From: an alpha proteobacterium U9-1i
Lineage (GTDB): Bacteria; Pseudomonadota; Alphaproteobacteria; Caulobacterales; Aquidulcibacteraceae
DNA length: 64,000 nt
Assembly (NCBI GenBank): GCA_000974665.1
Contig: BBSY01000002.1
Coordinates: 186,001-250,000, forward strand
Reading direction: 5' to 3'
Positions 26,558 to 35,279 of this stretch are shown here, in pieces (the stretch's first letter is position 1; each line of letters opens with the position of its first letter). The notes under the pieces were generated by a model. The model saw only the letters and a list, made by a program, of their open reading frames with translations. It searched no databases and was not told where the DNA came from. A program made the position numbers and the translations under genes.

Positions 26558-27853
26558 CTACTCACGGACCGCCGTAAGCACAATCACCTGTCGGTCGAAG
26601 TCCAACGTCCACGCGTAGTGCTTGAGGAACCCGTAGGAAATCAGGCCGTGCACGTCGATCCCGCCAAACGTTCCGAAGGACCCCCAAGCCGCGTCTGGAA
26701 GCACCATGGCGCGTTGTCCAATCTGCGAAGCCTCGCCCAGCCAAATGTCCGGCGCCAACGCCACAATCGCACCGGCGGCAGACGGATCTGAAACGCCGGC
26801 CCACACCGAGGCTTGGGAGTGTGGCAGCAATAAACCCGCCTGCACACCGTCGTCGGCAACCGCCACGAGCCCGGAATCGACGAAGAAATTAAGATCGCGC
26901 CTGGATCCTGCGCCACCCCGGGCGATGATGAAATGATCCGACCACAACAAAAACGGGATCTCAGTGCGCGTTCCCCCGACGAGCGCCATGTGCTGGCCGT
27001 TGGCCGCAGCGTTCCCGCGCGGCGAAAGAAGCAGCCGTTCGTTGGGGGCGTCAATCGTGGCGAGAAAAAGTTGCAAGAAGTTGGTCCCCAACACTGGACC
27101 AAGTTCAACGCCAAGCTGCTCCGCCGGCAGCGAAGACACAACCGCCACCGGCGCGTTGGTGACACGCACGGGCCCCAAGTCGATGTCAGCGACGCCTTGA
27201 CACACTTGGGTTGCCTGTAAGTTGGCAAAGCCCTGCGCGCATTGCGCAGAGCGCACGTTGTACCGCGTTGCAAGTGCTGGAGACATGGCGACGAATGTAC
27301 CGCCAGTGTCGAAGCGGAACACCGCGCTCTGACCGTTCAAGCGACCCTCGACGCCGGGCATAAAGGGCGTCAACGCATCGTTCTCAAATCCAAGACCGAC
27401 CACGCCGGGAATATTCACGGTGATAGGATTGTCCACGCGCGCTTGCGCGCGCACTCGTGCGTTGGCCGACATTTCGGTTTCGGTTGCGAAGCGGAGCGCA
27501 TCGGTCGGCCGGTCAGCGTGAAGGTAAGACTCAAAGATCGCACCGCGCAATTCACGCCGGCGCGGATAGTCTTGGCCGATGGCCTCGTAGTGAGCGATTG
27601 CGGCATTGTAGTCGCCGCGCACATGCGCAGATAAAGCAGCGACATGGCGGCCTTCGTTGGTTGTCGCAAGATTATCGAAAAGGCGCTCGCCAAGCGCCCC
27701 GCTCTGCGTTGCATTGCCAGCACGCCAGGCCTCCCAGGCCGCGCCTGTTGTCACTGCCGCCGTGGTCTCACTCTCGAGTGAGGCGCCGCTCACACATCCC
27801 GACACCAGAACGGACAAAATCGCCGCACCCGCAACCAACCCAGTGAATTTCAT
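26558..27853 (-). CDS. Retropepsin-like aspartic protease lipoprotein with two D[TS]G motifs
   Basis: A 431-residue lipoprotein (MKFTGLVAGAAILSVLVSGC, Cys20; GGAGG before ATG 27853). Residues 35-135 are helical and TPR-like (GRHVAALSAHVRGDYNAAIA). Two protease halves follow: FRFDTGGTFVAM around Asp182 and NFFVDSGLVAV around Asp326, each with later hydrophobic GLI/LGT segments. Bacterial aspartyl-protease-domain proteins of this kind are exported; two motifs in one chain resemble a pepsin-like pseudodimer. It is divergent from a winged-helix regulator at 27923. The gene at 32484 has the same architecture. Confidence 0.8.
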   Translation of the reverse strand: MKFTGLVAGAAILSVLVSGCVSGASLESETTAAVTTGAAWEAWRAGNATQSGALGERLFDNLATTNEGRHVAALSAHVRGDYNAAIAHYEAIGQDYPRRRELRGAIFESYLHADRPTDALRFATETEMSANARVRAQARVDNPITVNIPGVVGLGFENDALTPFMPGVEGRLNGQSAVFRFDTGGTFVAMSPALATRYNVRSAQCAQGFANLQATQVCQGVADIDLGPVRVTNAPVAVVSSLPAEQLGVELGPVLGTNFLQLFLATIDAPNERLLLSPRGNAAANGQHMALVGGTRTEIPFLLWSDHFIIARGGAGSRRDLNFFVDSGLVAVADDGVQAGLLLPHSQASVWAGVSDPSAAGAIVALAPDIWLGEASQIGQRAMVLPDAAWGSFGTFGGIDVHGLISYGFLKHYAWTLDFDRQVIVLTAVRE

Positions 27854-27884
27854 GTGACACCCTCCTAGCAGAGGATGACTCTGC

Positions 27885-27906
27885 AATATTTCAATAATAT
27901 TTCAAT
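27885..27906. promoter_or_regulatory. Tandem 11-bp direct repeat (AATATTTCAAT x2)
   Basis: Two perfect, adjacent copies of AATATTTCAAT, i.e. one helical turn apart, in a very AT-rich patch between the divergent aspartic-protease lipoprotein (start 27853) and the winged-helix regulator (start 27923). A binding site for that regulator or promoter elements are the simplest readings. Confidence 0.5.
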
Positions 27907-27922
27907 CCTAGAATTATCCATC

Positions 27923-28489
27923 ATGGCTCCTCCACTAGAACTCTCAGCGGCACAACTGCGCGTCATGGCTTCCACAGCAAGAACGAGGATCGTCGGCGCA
28001 CTCGCCCAACACGGGCGACTTTCGGCCCGCGAAATGGCGGCTCATATCGGCCAGCCTGTCAGCGGCGTCTACCACCACATTGACCAGCTTGAACGCGTAG
28101 GCTTGGTGCGCCTCGTTGCAACACGGCCAAGCGCTCGCCGGCCGGAAAAACTCTACGGACTGATCTCGGAGCAGCTCTCCGCGCGTGCAGCGTCACGGAC
28201 CGCGGCTGGTCGCGCTGCACTTGCCCAGGTGGCGAGGCGTTTTCTCACCGCGGCAGCCCGTTCGGTCGCCGCCGCGCTTTCATCCGACGCGGCCGTCACG
28301 GACGGACAAGTGCGAAACACGTCCGTCCGTCGCATTCAGATGCGCCTCGACCGCAAAGCGCTAATTCAGTTCAACGCCGAGTTGGACGCTTTGCTGGAAC
28401 GCGCGCAAGCGCGATCTGGCAGGGGCAAAGCACTCGAATTCACCGTTGCACTCGCGCCAGCCCCTCGCCCACCGCGCGCCACGCATTAG
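27923..28489 (+). CDS. ArsR-like winged-helix regulator
   Basis: A 188-residue protein. Residues 6-75 form a winged helix: LSAAQLRVMASTARTRIVGA, LSAREMAAHIGQPVSGVYHH (recognition helix) and IDQLERVGLVRLV. The remainder is helical with VRRIQMRLDRKALIQFNAEL, typical of ArsR-type sensors with an effector domain. An upstream ATG at 27875 is in frame, but the tandem repeats lie there, so 27923 is preferred. It is likely the regulator of the divergent protease lipoprotein. Confidence 0.75.
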   Translation: MAPPLELSAAQLRVMASTARTRIVGALAQHGRLSAREMAAHIGQPVSGVYHHIDQLERVGLVRLVATRPSARRPEKLYGLISEQLSARAASRTAAGRAALAQVARRFLTAAARSVAAALSSDAAVTDGQVRNTSVRRIQMRLDRKALIQFNAELDALLERAQARSGRGKALEFTVALAPAPRPPRATH

Positions 28490-28606
28490 TGGCGGCCCGA
28501 TTTGGCGCGATGACATCAGCTGAGCGCCCGCCGACACGCCGCTCGCCCAACTTGGGATCAGCGAGCGCCCCCGCCCGCTTGAGCCCAAACCGCCGCTAGC
28601 GCGAGC

Positions 28607-28954
28607 TTATTTGGGGCGTGGCGTCACCAGCAGCATGATCCAGCCTGCGAGCATCACGGCGCCGCCGACCGGTACAAGTGGGTCGAACGGATGCAATCCG
28701 GTAAAGATGATGACGTACAGCATCGAGGCGTAGCAGGCCGTGCCTACGGCGATGAGCGCTGCGGGCCATCTTGTTTTCGACAACTGTGACACGATCAACA
28801 AACCCAAGCCCTGCATGGCCTGCAGCGCGGAGCCGACGATCGCAAGATGAAGGTCAGCGGGCTCGAGCATGTCGCGGAGCGGATGCAGCGTCCCGAACAA
28901 GATCGCTGATCCTATGAGGATATGCGCCAAGCCGGCGCGCCAGATCCAGTTCAT
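28607..28954 (-). CDS. Small membrane protein, DUF423-like
   Basis: A 115-residue protein with four predicted membrane helices covering almost its full length (AGLAHILIGSAILFGTL, LHLAIVGSALQAMQGLGLLI, AALIAVGTACYASMLYVIIF, LVPVGGAVMLAGWIMLL). The last two segments match the DUF423 pattern of a Gly-rich pair. Role unknown. ATG 28954 follows GGGGGC. Confidence 0.6.
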   Translation of the reverse strand: MNWIWRAGLAHILIGSAILFGTLHPLRDMLEPADLHLAIVGSALQAMQGLGLLIVSQLSKTRWPAALIAVGTACYASMLYVIIFTGLHPFDPLVPVGGAVMLAGWIMLLVTPRPK

Positions 28955-29002
28955 GCAAAATGCCCCCTCTTGACGTTCACCCACCCGACCGCATGCACGT
29001 CG

Positions 29003-30493
29003 CTACTCTGCTCCAACCGACTGCGTCGCGAACCAGGCAATAATTCTTGGATAGAGATCTGCAATCGTTTCTCCGACGTCTCGGTTCGCGTAGAGATCGA
29101 CAAGAAAGGAGTCGAACGCTGCAAACTGCTTGAACCCCCGCCTTTCCACCATGACGCGCACAACGCGCGCGCGCGACACTCCTCGATCTGGCTCGACCAT
29201 TCTGTCATGCTCATAAAGACTGATCAGACCCCAGTTCATGTATTCCAGGAAGAGCGAAAGGGCGTTGGGGTAATTGGATGCGGACTTCGAATCGTCAGCC
29301 CAAATGCTTCGCTCTCCAAGCGCCGCTTCGATGTCGGCAAGATATTGGTCCGCAGTCGGATTGATGAACCCGTGGTTCACCTCAGTGAACAATATCTCCG
29401 AACGCGCGATCGCGGCAGCTTGCGCACTCAGTTCCGCTCGCTGCGTGTAGGGGAAATTGATGTGCGGCTGAAGCTCGCGATAGCCGTCTTCTTCGATCCA
29501 CGTCACGGATTGGTTTGGCCCAACCAACGGCGAAAAGACAACCTTGACGCCATCGTAAGCTCGAACGTTGGGAAAGCGCTCCATGAGCCACGTCCACATC
29601 GTCATGGCATCCGCGTCAGTCTCGAAGAACGCGACTTGCTCATCGTAGAATGGACGGTTCTGTTGGTAAAATGAGCGGAAATCGGTATCCTGCGCGAAAT
29701 CCTGCAACATCGTCAGCAAGGGCAAGAGGTCGTTGGTTTGCTCATCGTAGAAGCCGGTGCGATCATAAATCACACTGCGAACGATCTGCCCCTCGGCATC
29801 GAATTCAAACGCAAACGCGTTCATCTTGTATCTGAAATACCAGAAGACGTCCTCCTGCATCCCCCGGCTAAGCGCCTGGACGAATGGGTGTCCCCGGTAA
29901 GGTTCGAAGTGCGCCCAGGCACGTGAATAATAGTCAGTATCGGTCGCCACCAACCCCGGATTCGCGGCGGCGTAGTCGGTGAGGGCGATCCCGATGTTTA
30001 CCAGCTCATACACCTCCGGGAGTAGAACCTGGAAGCGACCACGGTTCGCAGCCTGATACTCCGGAGAAAAGCGCGCCGCCGGAACATGCAGCACGCCGAC
30101 GACGCGTACATTTCTGTGTGTGCCGCCCTGCTCAATCCGAAGGCTCACGGCCTCGCTCACACCCAACGGAAAACACTCCTCGTCGCCGGCGGCGCGGAAA
30201 CAAACATTCTCGCGCCGCCCCTCAGCGATCGGTGCGTCGACGACAAAAGGATCGCCCACCGGACTCGACCGCAAGAGCTCGGGCCTTCGCTCGCCAATCT
30301 GATAGGTCAGTTGCGAGGTCGATGCGTGCAATACCCGATCCTGCGCCGCAAATTCAGCACTGACGCACCCAGCCACGGCAAGGAAGGCGAGCCACATAAC
30401 TGCGTTACGCGCCAACCCTGCGCTGATGATCCAGGCGCAGCGCGCCGCCGATCGTGTGCTATCGCTATCCCTCATCGATATCCTGTCGCCCAT
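29003..30493 (-). CDS. DUF4932-like lipoprotein
   Basis: A 496-residue lipoprotein. ATG 30493 has GGAGG seven bases upstream; the lipobox is AVAGC. The body contains LPEVYELVNIGIALTDYAAA, YSRAWAHFEPYRGHPFVQAL, VVFSPLVGPNQSV and EILFTEVNHGFINPTADQYL, the block pattern of DUF4932 proteins, with a C-terminal helical part. The EVNHGFINP segment resembles a metal-site loop, but no enzymatic activity is known for the family. The assignment is by motif memory, not a search. Confidence 0.65.
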   Translation of the reverse strand: MGDRISMRDSDSTRSAARCAWIISAGLARNAVMWLAFLAVAGCVSAEFAAQDRVLHASTSQLTYQIGERRPELLRSSPVGDPFVVDAPIAEGRRENVCFRAAGDEECFPLGVSEAVSLRIEQGGTHRNVRVVGVLHVPAARFSPEYQAANRGRFQVLLPEVYELVNIGIALTDYAAANPGLVATDTDYYSRAWAHFEPYRGHPFVQALSRGMQEDVFWYFRYKMNAFAFEFDAEGQIVRSVIYDRTGFYDEQTNDLLPLLTMLQDFAQDTDFRSFYQQNRPFYDEQVAFFETDADAMTMWTWLMERFPNVRAYDGVKVVFSPLVGPNQSVTWIEEDGYRELQPHINFPYTQRAELSAQAAAIARSEILFTEVNHGFINPTADQYLADIEAALGERSIWADDSKSASNYPNALSLFLEYMNWGLISLYEHDRMVEPDRGVSRARVVRVMVERRGFKQFAAFDSFLVDLYANRDVGETIADLYPRIIAWFATQSVGAE

Positions 30494-30657
30494 TTGCCCA
30501 CCTCCAGACATCGTCATCTTCGCGCCGCATGAGCGATGAGCTGTGCCGAAAGTGCGAAATTGCGTTCGTCAGTGGCCGCACGCCCGAGGATAAGCCCTGA
30601 TCGGCCCGACGCGAGGTCCTCACGCTGTTGCCGCAGTGGATTCAGAACTCGCTCCTT

Positions 30658-31473
30658 CTAACGGATCCGCGCGGCCAACGCCTCTATTTCCCGCGCCACC
30701 AAAGCGGGCCGATCGCGTTGGACATAGTGTCCAGCCCCTTCCGCGCGCACGAGGCGATGGCGCTTGAAGCCTTGAGCAAAACTCTCCTGGCTCTCAAGCC
30801 AAAGCGCGAACCCTTCGTCGCCTTGCTCGCCCTGCCAGACGTTCGTTGAGGTGATGATCGTGGCCGGAATGGCGCCGATGTCGGTCATGGCGGGTGCAGC
30901 TTCCTCCGAGACGCCAATGCCTTGCACTTCAGCGACAATGTGCGCAGGCCAGGTCGGCGGCGGCGGCGCGCTGCCGAGGGTGCTGCAGAAACGTATTCCG
31001 CGCGCATCGCACGCCGCGCGAAACGTTGGCGGACGGCCATCGACAAACACAAGCCCGGCGACTTGTTCAGGATGGAGCGCCGCAAACTGTGCGATATAAA
31101 GTCCGCCCAGCGAATGCCCCACCAGCACATAAGGTGGGCGAACGCTGGCGGCATGAAGAACAACGTCGAGCAGCGTCGCTGCTTGCCCTGCATTGCGCGC
31201 GGTGGCTGGAGGTTGGAGGCTCTCGCTGTCTCCATAGCCAGGGCGGCTGTAGGCGAAGTAAGCGGCATCGGGTCCCAACTGGTCGATAACGCCGCGCCAC
31301 ACCTCAAATCCATCCCCGAGCCCGGATTCAAACACGATCGTTGGCGATCGTCCCCGGCGTCCTTGAAACGCAATGCGCGTTCCCATCACCCGCACCGCGT
31401 GGGTTTCTCTATCCGTCGATACGGGTGTCATGCACCCAGCGACCAGCGCGGCAATAAATGTTCCACGCTTCAT
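30658..31473 (-). CDS. Alpha/beta-hydrolase lipoprotein
   Basis: A 271-residue lipoprotein (MKRGTFIAALVAGC, Cys14). The nucleophile elbow is VLVGHSLGGLYIAQ and oxyanion-side motif IVFESGLGDGFEVW; a late histidine sits in AEGAGHYVQRDRP, giving the alpha/beta-hydrolase order. The catalytic acid is not certain. The frame continues upstream, but MKRG at 31473 is a normal start. It follows a frameshifted membrane gene on the same strand. Confidence 0.8.
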   Translation of the reverse strand: MKRGTFIAALVAGCMTPVSTDRETHAVRVMGTRIAFQGRRGRSPTIVFESGLGDGFEVWRGVIDQLGPDAAYFAYSRPGYGDSESLQPPATARNAGQAATLLDVVLHAASVRPPYVLVGHSLGGLYIAQFAALHPEQVAGLVFVDGRPPTFRAACDARGIRFCSTLGSAPPPPTWPAHIVAEVQGIGVSEEAAPAMTDIGAIPATIITSTNVWQGEQGDEGFALWLESQESFAQGFKRHRLVRAEGAGHYVQRDRPALVAREIEALAARIR

Positions 31474-31531
31474 TGAGGCCTCCCTTGCACGCCTTGACGG
31501 ACTACGAGTTCCAGACACGTTCATTTTGAAG

Positions 31532-31944
31532 TTATTGGGCTTCGTCGACCGGGCGATATACGGCTGCGAAGACTGTTCCGCCGAGCACTTGCAGCCCAGT
31601 ATCGAACGCCACCCACGCGACGCCCGTCTCGAACGGCAACGGCAGCGATGCAGTGTTGGCGACATGGAAGGTGCCAACAAACAGCCCGGCAAGAATCCAT
31701 AGGTCGCGCCGGTGGTAACGGGAAGTCGCCTCCTCCCATGCAGCACGACAGCTATTCCCGCGAAGACAAAGGCGCGTAAGCATTGTGCAGCAAGAGCCCA
31801 AATCGCGGTCTGCTGCTGCGCTTCAGCGGATCGAAACAAACCAACCAGTGGAGCAAACTGCTCCGCCAATACGATGGTAAACAGGAAAACTGCACACACC
31901 GCCATCGCCGCATATGCGCACAACGACGCAAATAAGAATCGCAT
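31532..31944 (-). pseudogene. Small four-helix membrane protein interrupted by a frameshift
   Basis: The 5' part (from ATG 31944) reads MRFLFASLCAYAAMAVCAVF then LRAFVFAGIAVVLHG, two or three membrane helices. At about 31730 the sense continues in another frame: YHRRDLWILAGLFVGTFHVA and WVAFDTGLQVLGGTVFAAVY, two more helices, ending at 31532. Together they would make a protein of about 137 residues. One indel in the GGAGGAGG region explains the break. Confidence 0.65.
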
Positions 31945-31987
31945 CCGCGCCTCCTCGAACGATTTTGCAAGCTAGACTTCGATCCTG

Positions 31988-32401
31988 TCACTCATCTCGA
32001 CCGCTCCGTTGCAGTCGGTCCACGATGTCGTAAACCGGCTTTAGGTCGGCATAGACTTGCCAACACTCCACCAGGTCCTGCCTGATCACCGCCCGCCATG
32101 CTGCGGGAATGCGCCATTCGTTCGCCGCATACCGGCGGCCTGCCTCGATGATAGTTCCGCCTGCCGCGCCGAAAAGCGCAACACAATTGGCGCCGCCGAT
32201 GACTTCGTCGGCCTTGACCCAATAATCTGGGCAGAACGCAAAATATCCTCGCCAGGCCGCGCAAACAGCTTCGCGACCGCAAATTGATCGGCCCGAAATG
32301 TCGATGAATTCATGGTCCTCCGAAGCGAGGTTCGCAATCTGCTCCGCGTTATGCGCGTTGATGGCGCTCACGAACGCTGTCGCCACATCTATGTTACGCA
32401 A
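31988..32401 (-). CDS. SnoaL/NTF2-like protein
   Basis: A protein of about 137 residues with the NTF2-like pattern: FVSAINAHNAEQIANLASED, EFIDISGRSICGREAVCAAW, FCPDYWVKADEVI and the last strands ECWQVYADLKPVYDIVDRL. The start is TTG: 32413, or 32401 with GGAGG five bases upstream (preferred). A second NTF2-like gene is at 12799, but the two are not close relatives by eye. Confidence 0.7.
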   Translation of the reverse strand: MRNIDVATAFVSAINAHNAEQIANLASEDHEFIDISGRSICGREAVCAAWRGYFAFCPDYWVKADEVIGGANCVALFGAAGGTIIEAGRRYAANEWRIPAAWRAVIRQDLVECWQVYADLKPVYDIVDRLQRSGRDE

Positions 32402-32483
32402 GCGGACCTCCAACCGAGAAACGCGCCCAACAATCGATTCATCTACGCAGCACCGGGCGCGGGATCGCAGCGTCCTCGCGGCA

Positions 32484-33611
32484 TTAACGCGCGCTAAGCG
32501 TCATCGTCGAAAAATCCAATACAATCGTGTCGCATGCCTTGATGAGGTCAATTCCGGCACGGCCCTGTGCCCCGGCGTCGTCGTCGCCTATAGAGACGCC
32601 CCGAATTGGACAAACGGCGCCCGCGACACCAACGTCGAGCTGGGCCAATTCCCCGACCACTCGATCTTCTGCTCCCGAGACGCCGGCCACGCGAACGGTA
32701 CGCCGGTTCAGTGCGCGCCTCTGCTGCGGCGACAGAAGTGCAAGCGCTGCTGCTCCAAGCGCGGTGCGATTGGCGCCGGTATCGAGGTGAACGCGGAGAC
32801 TGCCGCTCTCCAATTGGAGTTCAATTGCGAACCCGGAGGCGTTCCAAAGCATCGGTCTGCCCCGGCTTACGCTGTCACGCGGACCGGCGCGCAGTCGCGA
32901 GCCATGATCGATGAAAGCCAGTGAACCAAACGGGTAGAGCGTCGGCATTCCAAGAATCGGAGGAATTTGCCGTCCCTCGAAGGTCAGGTTGTCGTCGGGC
33001 AGAACCAGAACCGGCACGTTGCTGATTTCGGCAGCGCCAATTCGCATGGTGTCGATCATGCCGAGGCGGCCCACCGCGACGCCAGCGGTCGAGCCGGAGA
33101 CGCCTAGGTCACCCTCAAGCATACGGATCCCAAACCGCGCCGCATCACTCGCACGAACAACTGAAACTTCCGCTCCGGAATCGACGCCCCAGCCGGTAAG
33201 GGTCTCGCCCGCCTCCACCGCAACTTCCGCCATGCCCGTCCAACCATAGGTCAGTGGTTGGTCGAACTCACCCCTCACCTCAACGGGCGGCAGCGGCGCC
33301 AGAGCGCGCCAGAACGCAATTGATTGCGCCAGCCCGCTTGAGACGTCTTCGCCAAGCAGATCGGCCTTTGCGGCGCAGGCGTCCGCCGCTGCGCGATAGC
33401 GGCCAACACGGCTCTCCGCGTCACAGAGTTCGCCAAAGACCGCCGCGCGCAGAGCGCTCCTTTCAGGGTTCTCGGCGAGCCAGATTTCGAGCGGCTTCGT
33501 CTGACCGGGCGGGAGCGACGCAGCGCGCTCCAGAATGCGACCAGAGCCGCTTTGCGCGCAAGCGCCGACCGCGAGCGCCAAGCAACAGGCGAAACTGCGC
33601 ATTGCGATCAT
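32484..33611 (-). CDS. Second retropepsin-like aspartic protease lipoprotein with two D[TS]G motifs
   Basis: A 375-residue lipoprotein (lipobox GAC, Cys18). After a helical region (residues 25-105) come two protease halves: GWGVDSGAEVSVV with Asp144 and VHLDTGANRTALG with Asp277, each followed by the strand and LGM/GID segments of retropepsin-type folds. Start ATG 33611 follows GAGGG, one base after the stop of the haloalkane-dehalogenase-like gene, so the genes are cotranscribed. It has the same plan as the protease at 26558. Confidence 0.8.
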   Translation of the reverse strand: MIAMRSFACCLALAVGACAQSGSGRILERAASLPPGQTKPLEIWLAENPERSALRAAVFGELCDAESRVGRYRAAADACAAKADLLGEDVSSGLAQSIAFWRALAPLPPVEVRGEFDQPLTYGWTGMAEVAVEAGETLTGWGVDSGAEVSVVRASDAARFGIRMLEGDLGVSGSTAGVAVGRLGMIDTMRIGAAEISNVPVLVLPDDNLTFEGRQIPPILGMPTLYPFGSLAFIDHGSRLRAGPRDSVSRGRPMLWNASGFAIELQLESGSLRVHLDTGANRTALGAAALALLSPQQRRALNRRTVRVAGVSGAEDRVVGELAQLDVGVAGAVCPIRGVSIGDDDAGAQGRAGIDLIKACDTIVLDFSTMTLSAR

Positions 33612-33612
33612 G

Positions 33613-34575
33613 TTATCCCTCGATCGCGCTGAGCCAAGCGGCGGCGATACGGCCGACCTCATTGGGCGATTCCTCTGGAACAAAATGACGGCCCGGCACG
33701 ACAGCTTCCGTCACTCTTGGCCATGTACGTGGAACGCGCTCCCTGCCGCCCAAAATGAGCGCTCCCGGGTCCGCGCGGATGAACAATTTCGGAATCTGCG
33801 TTTCCGACATGAAGCCCAAAAACCGCAACGTCGCCTCATGAACATCGGCGGGATCGCCATTGATTGGTACTTGTCTTGGCCATTCGAGTGTGGGTCTGCG
33901 TCCCTCCCCCGATTGCGCGAACGGCCGACGGTACTCCGCCCGGTCTTCCTCGGACATACTCGGAAACTGGCGCAGCAGCACCGCCTCTACGAAAGTGTTG
34001 TTCGAGAGAACATCAAGCTCGGCCTCGGATGTGCGAAAGCGCGAAAAGAACTGCATCGCAAATGGCGGCGTGTTGGCGTCATTCTGCGACACAACGAACG
34101 TCTCCATGAAGACGATCGCTCTGACCCGCGCTTCATTGCGCATCGCCCAGTGAAAGCCGAGCGGGCCGCCCCAATCATGCACAACAAGCGTGACGTCCCG
34201 GCGCACGCCCGTTGCGTCGAAAAACGCATCCAAGCGGCGACTATGTTCGAAAAAGTTGTATTTGCCGGGACCTGAATCTGGCAGTTTGTCGGAATCTCCC
34301 ATGCCAATGAGGTCGGGTGCGATGCACCGACCGAGACCCGCGAGATGCGGGATAACGTTCCGCCAAAGGTAAGAAGACGTGGGGTTTCCGTGCAAGAACA
34401 CGATTGGCGCGCCTCGGCCCGCCTCGAAATACGCCATGCGGATGCCGCTTTCAGTCGGCACGAATTTCTTGGCCGCGCGAAATTCAGCCGCGCCCTGCGG
34501 AGACGGCGAGTTGGCGCACGACGTCGCAAAGCTCGCGCCGAGCGCAGCGACCATCGCTTCTCTACGTGTCAACAT
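33613..34575 (-). CDS. Haloalkane-dehalogenase-like alpha/beta hydrolase with Tat-type lipoprotein signal
   Basis: A 320-residue hydrolase. N-terminal MLTRREAMVAALGASFATSC carries twin Arg and a Cys20 lipobox-like end. The HLD-type residues are in place: HGNPTSSYLW (Asn64), VVHDWGGPLG (nucleophile Asp134 next to Trp135), VFMETF (acid Glu158) and GRHFVPEE (His297). This set is that of haloalkane dehalogenases, which hydrolyse carbon-halogen bonds. Dehalogenation of a real substrate is not shown, and export is unusual for the family. It is the middle gene of an operon with 34579 and 32484. Confidence 0.85.
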   Translation of the reverse strand: MLTRREAMVAALGASFATSCANSPSPQGAAEFRAAKKFVPTESGIRMAYFEAGRGAPIVFLHGNPTSSYLWRNVIPHLAGLGRCIAPDLIGMGDSDKLPDSGPGKYNFFEHSRRLDAFFDATGVRRDVTLVVHDWGGPLGFHWAMRNEARVRAIVFMETFVVSQNDANTPPFAMQFFSRFRTSEAELDVLSNNTFVEAVLLRQFPSMSEEDRAEYRRPFAQSGEGRRPTLEWPRQVPINGDPADVHEATLRFLGFMSETQIPKLFIRADPGALILGGRERVPRTWPRVTEAVVPGRHFVPEESPNEVGRIAAAWLSAIEG

Positions 34576-34578
34576 GCT

Positions 34579-35235
34579 CTACTGCGCGCCGCGGCGACGA
34601 TAAGTGAACGACCACGTCGTGGTCCAAGCCTGCTGCTCGGCATCAAAGGTCTCGCCCCACTGGCGCACAGCATTCGCGTCAACACGCTGAAAGTTCATGC
34701 GCTGTCTTGCCCGCGGAGCGCCTGACGGCGAGGGGCTCAAATTGTCGAGCCGCATCACTCCGTCTGCGTCGACGGATCCGGCATATTCCGTTCTCGTCCC
34801 GCTCGCGTCCGCCCAGGTCTGGCGCCACTTGCCCTCCGTCGCATCGTAGATGTTGATGGAGTGACCGTGCGCGTTGCGGAAGGGCCGCCAGTTTTCAAGA
34901 ATGACGCAACCTTGGTCATGCAATGTGATCGTGCTCTCCGCGATCACAACGGGCGACTGCCCAGGCGACACGTCCCACTCGCCCAACCAAAAGTCGAACT
35001 GACGGCTCTCCGCGCTCGTGCAGCCAACGGGCCGCTGCGGCGCCACCGCGCCGCCCTGGATGATAGCGCGCAAGCGCCCTACCTCGGCCTCCAGCGCCTG
35101 CCGACGCATGGAACTCGGCGCAGGCGGCGCTTGTTGCTGCTGCGCTGTCTGCGCGCTGGCGATGGTGGGGATCGCGAGCAATAGGCTCGTCACGAGAGAT
35201 CGCACCAGAAACTTCAACATCTTCTCAATTCGCAT
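34579..35235 (-). CDS. Exported DUF1579-like protein
   Basis: A 218-residue protein with a signal peptide (to about residue 28, IASAQ), a Gln/Pro linker and a helix with leucines, then the block ESRQFDFWLGEWDVSP and WRPFRNAHGHSINIYDATEG, a DUF1579-type beta-barrel pattern. The function is unknown. AGGTG precedes ATG 35235. The stop is 3 bases before the dehalogenase-like start, so the two are coupled. Confidence 0.75.
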   Translation of the reverse strand: MRIEKMLKFLVRSLVTSLLLAIPTIASAQTAQQQQAPPAPSSMRRQALEAEVGRLRAIIQGGAVAPQRPVGCTSAESRQFDFWLGEWDVSPGQSPVVIAESTITLHDQGCVILENWRPFRNAHGHSINIYDATEGKWRQTWADASGTRTEYAGSVDADGVMRLDNLSPSPSGAPRARQRMNFQRVDANAVRQWGETFDAEQQAWTTTWSFTYRRRGAQ

Positions 35236-35279
35236 CTCGCACCTGCGCTAGAGGCAAACCAAGAAACGCGGTTTGAACA

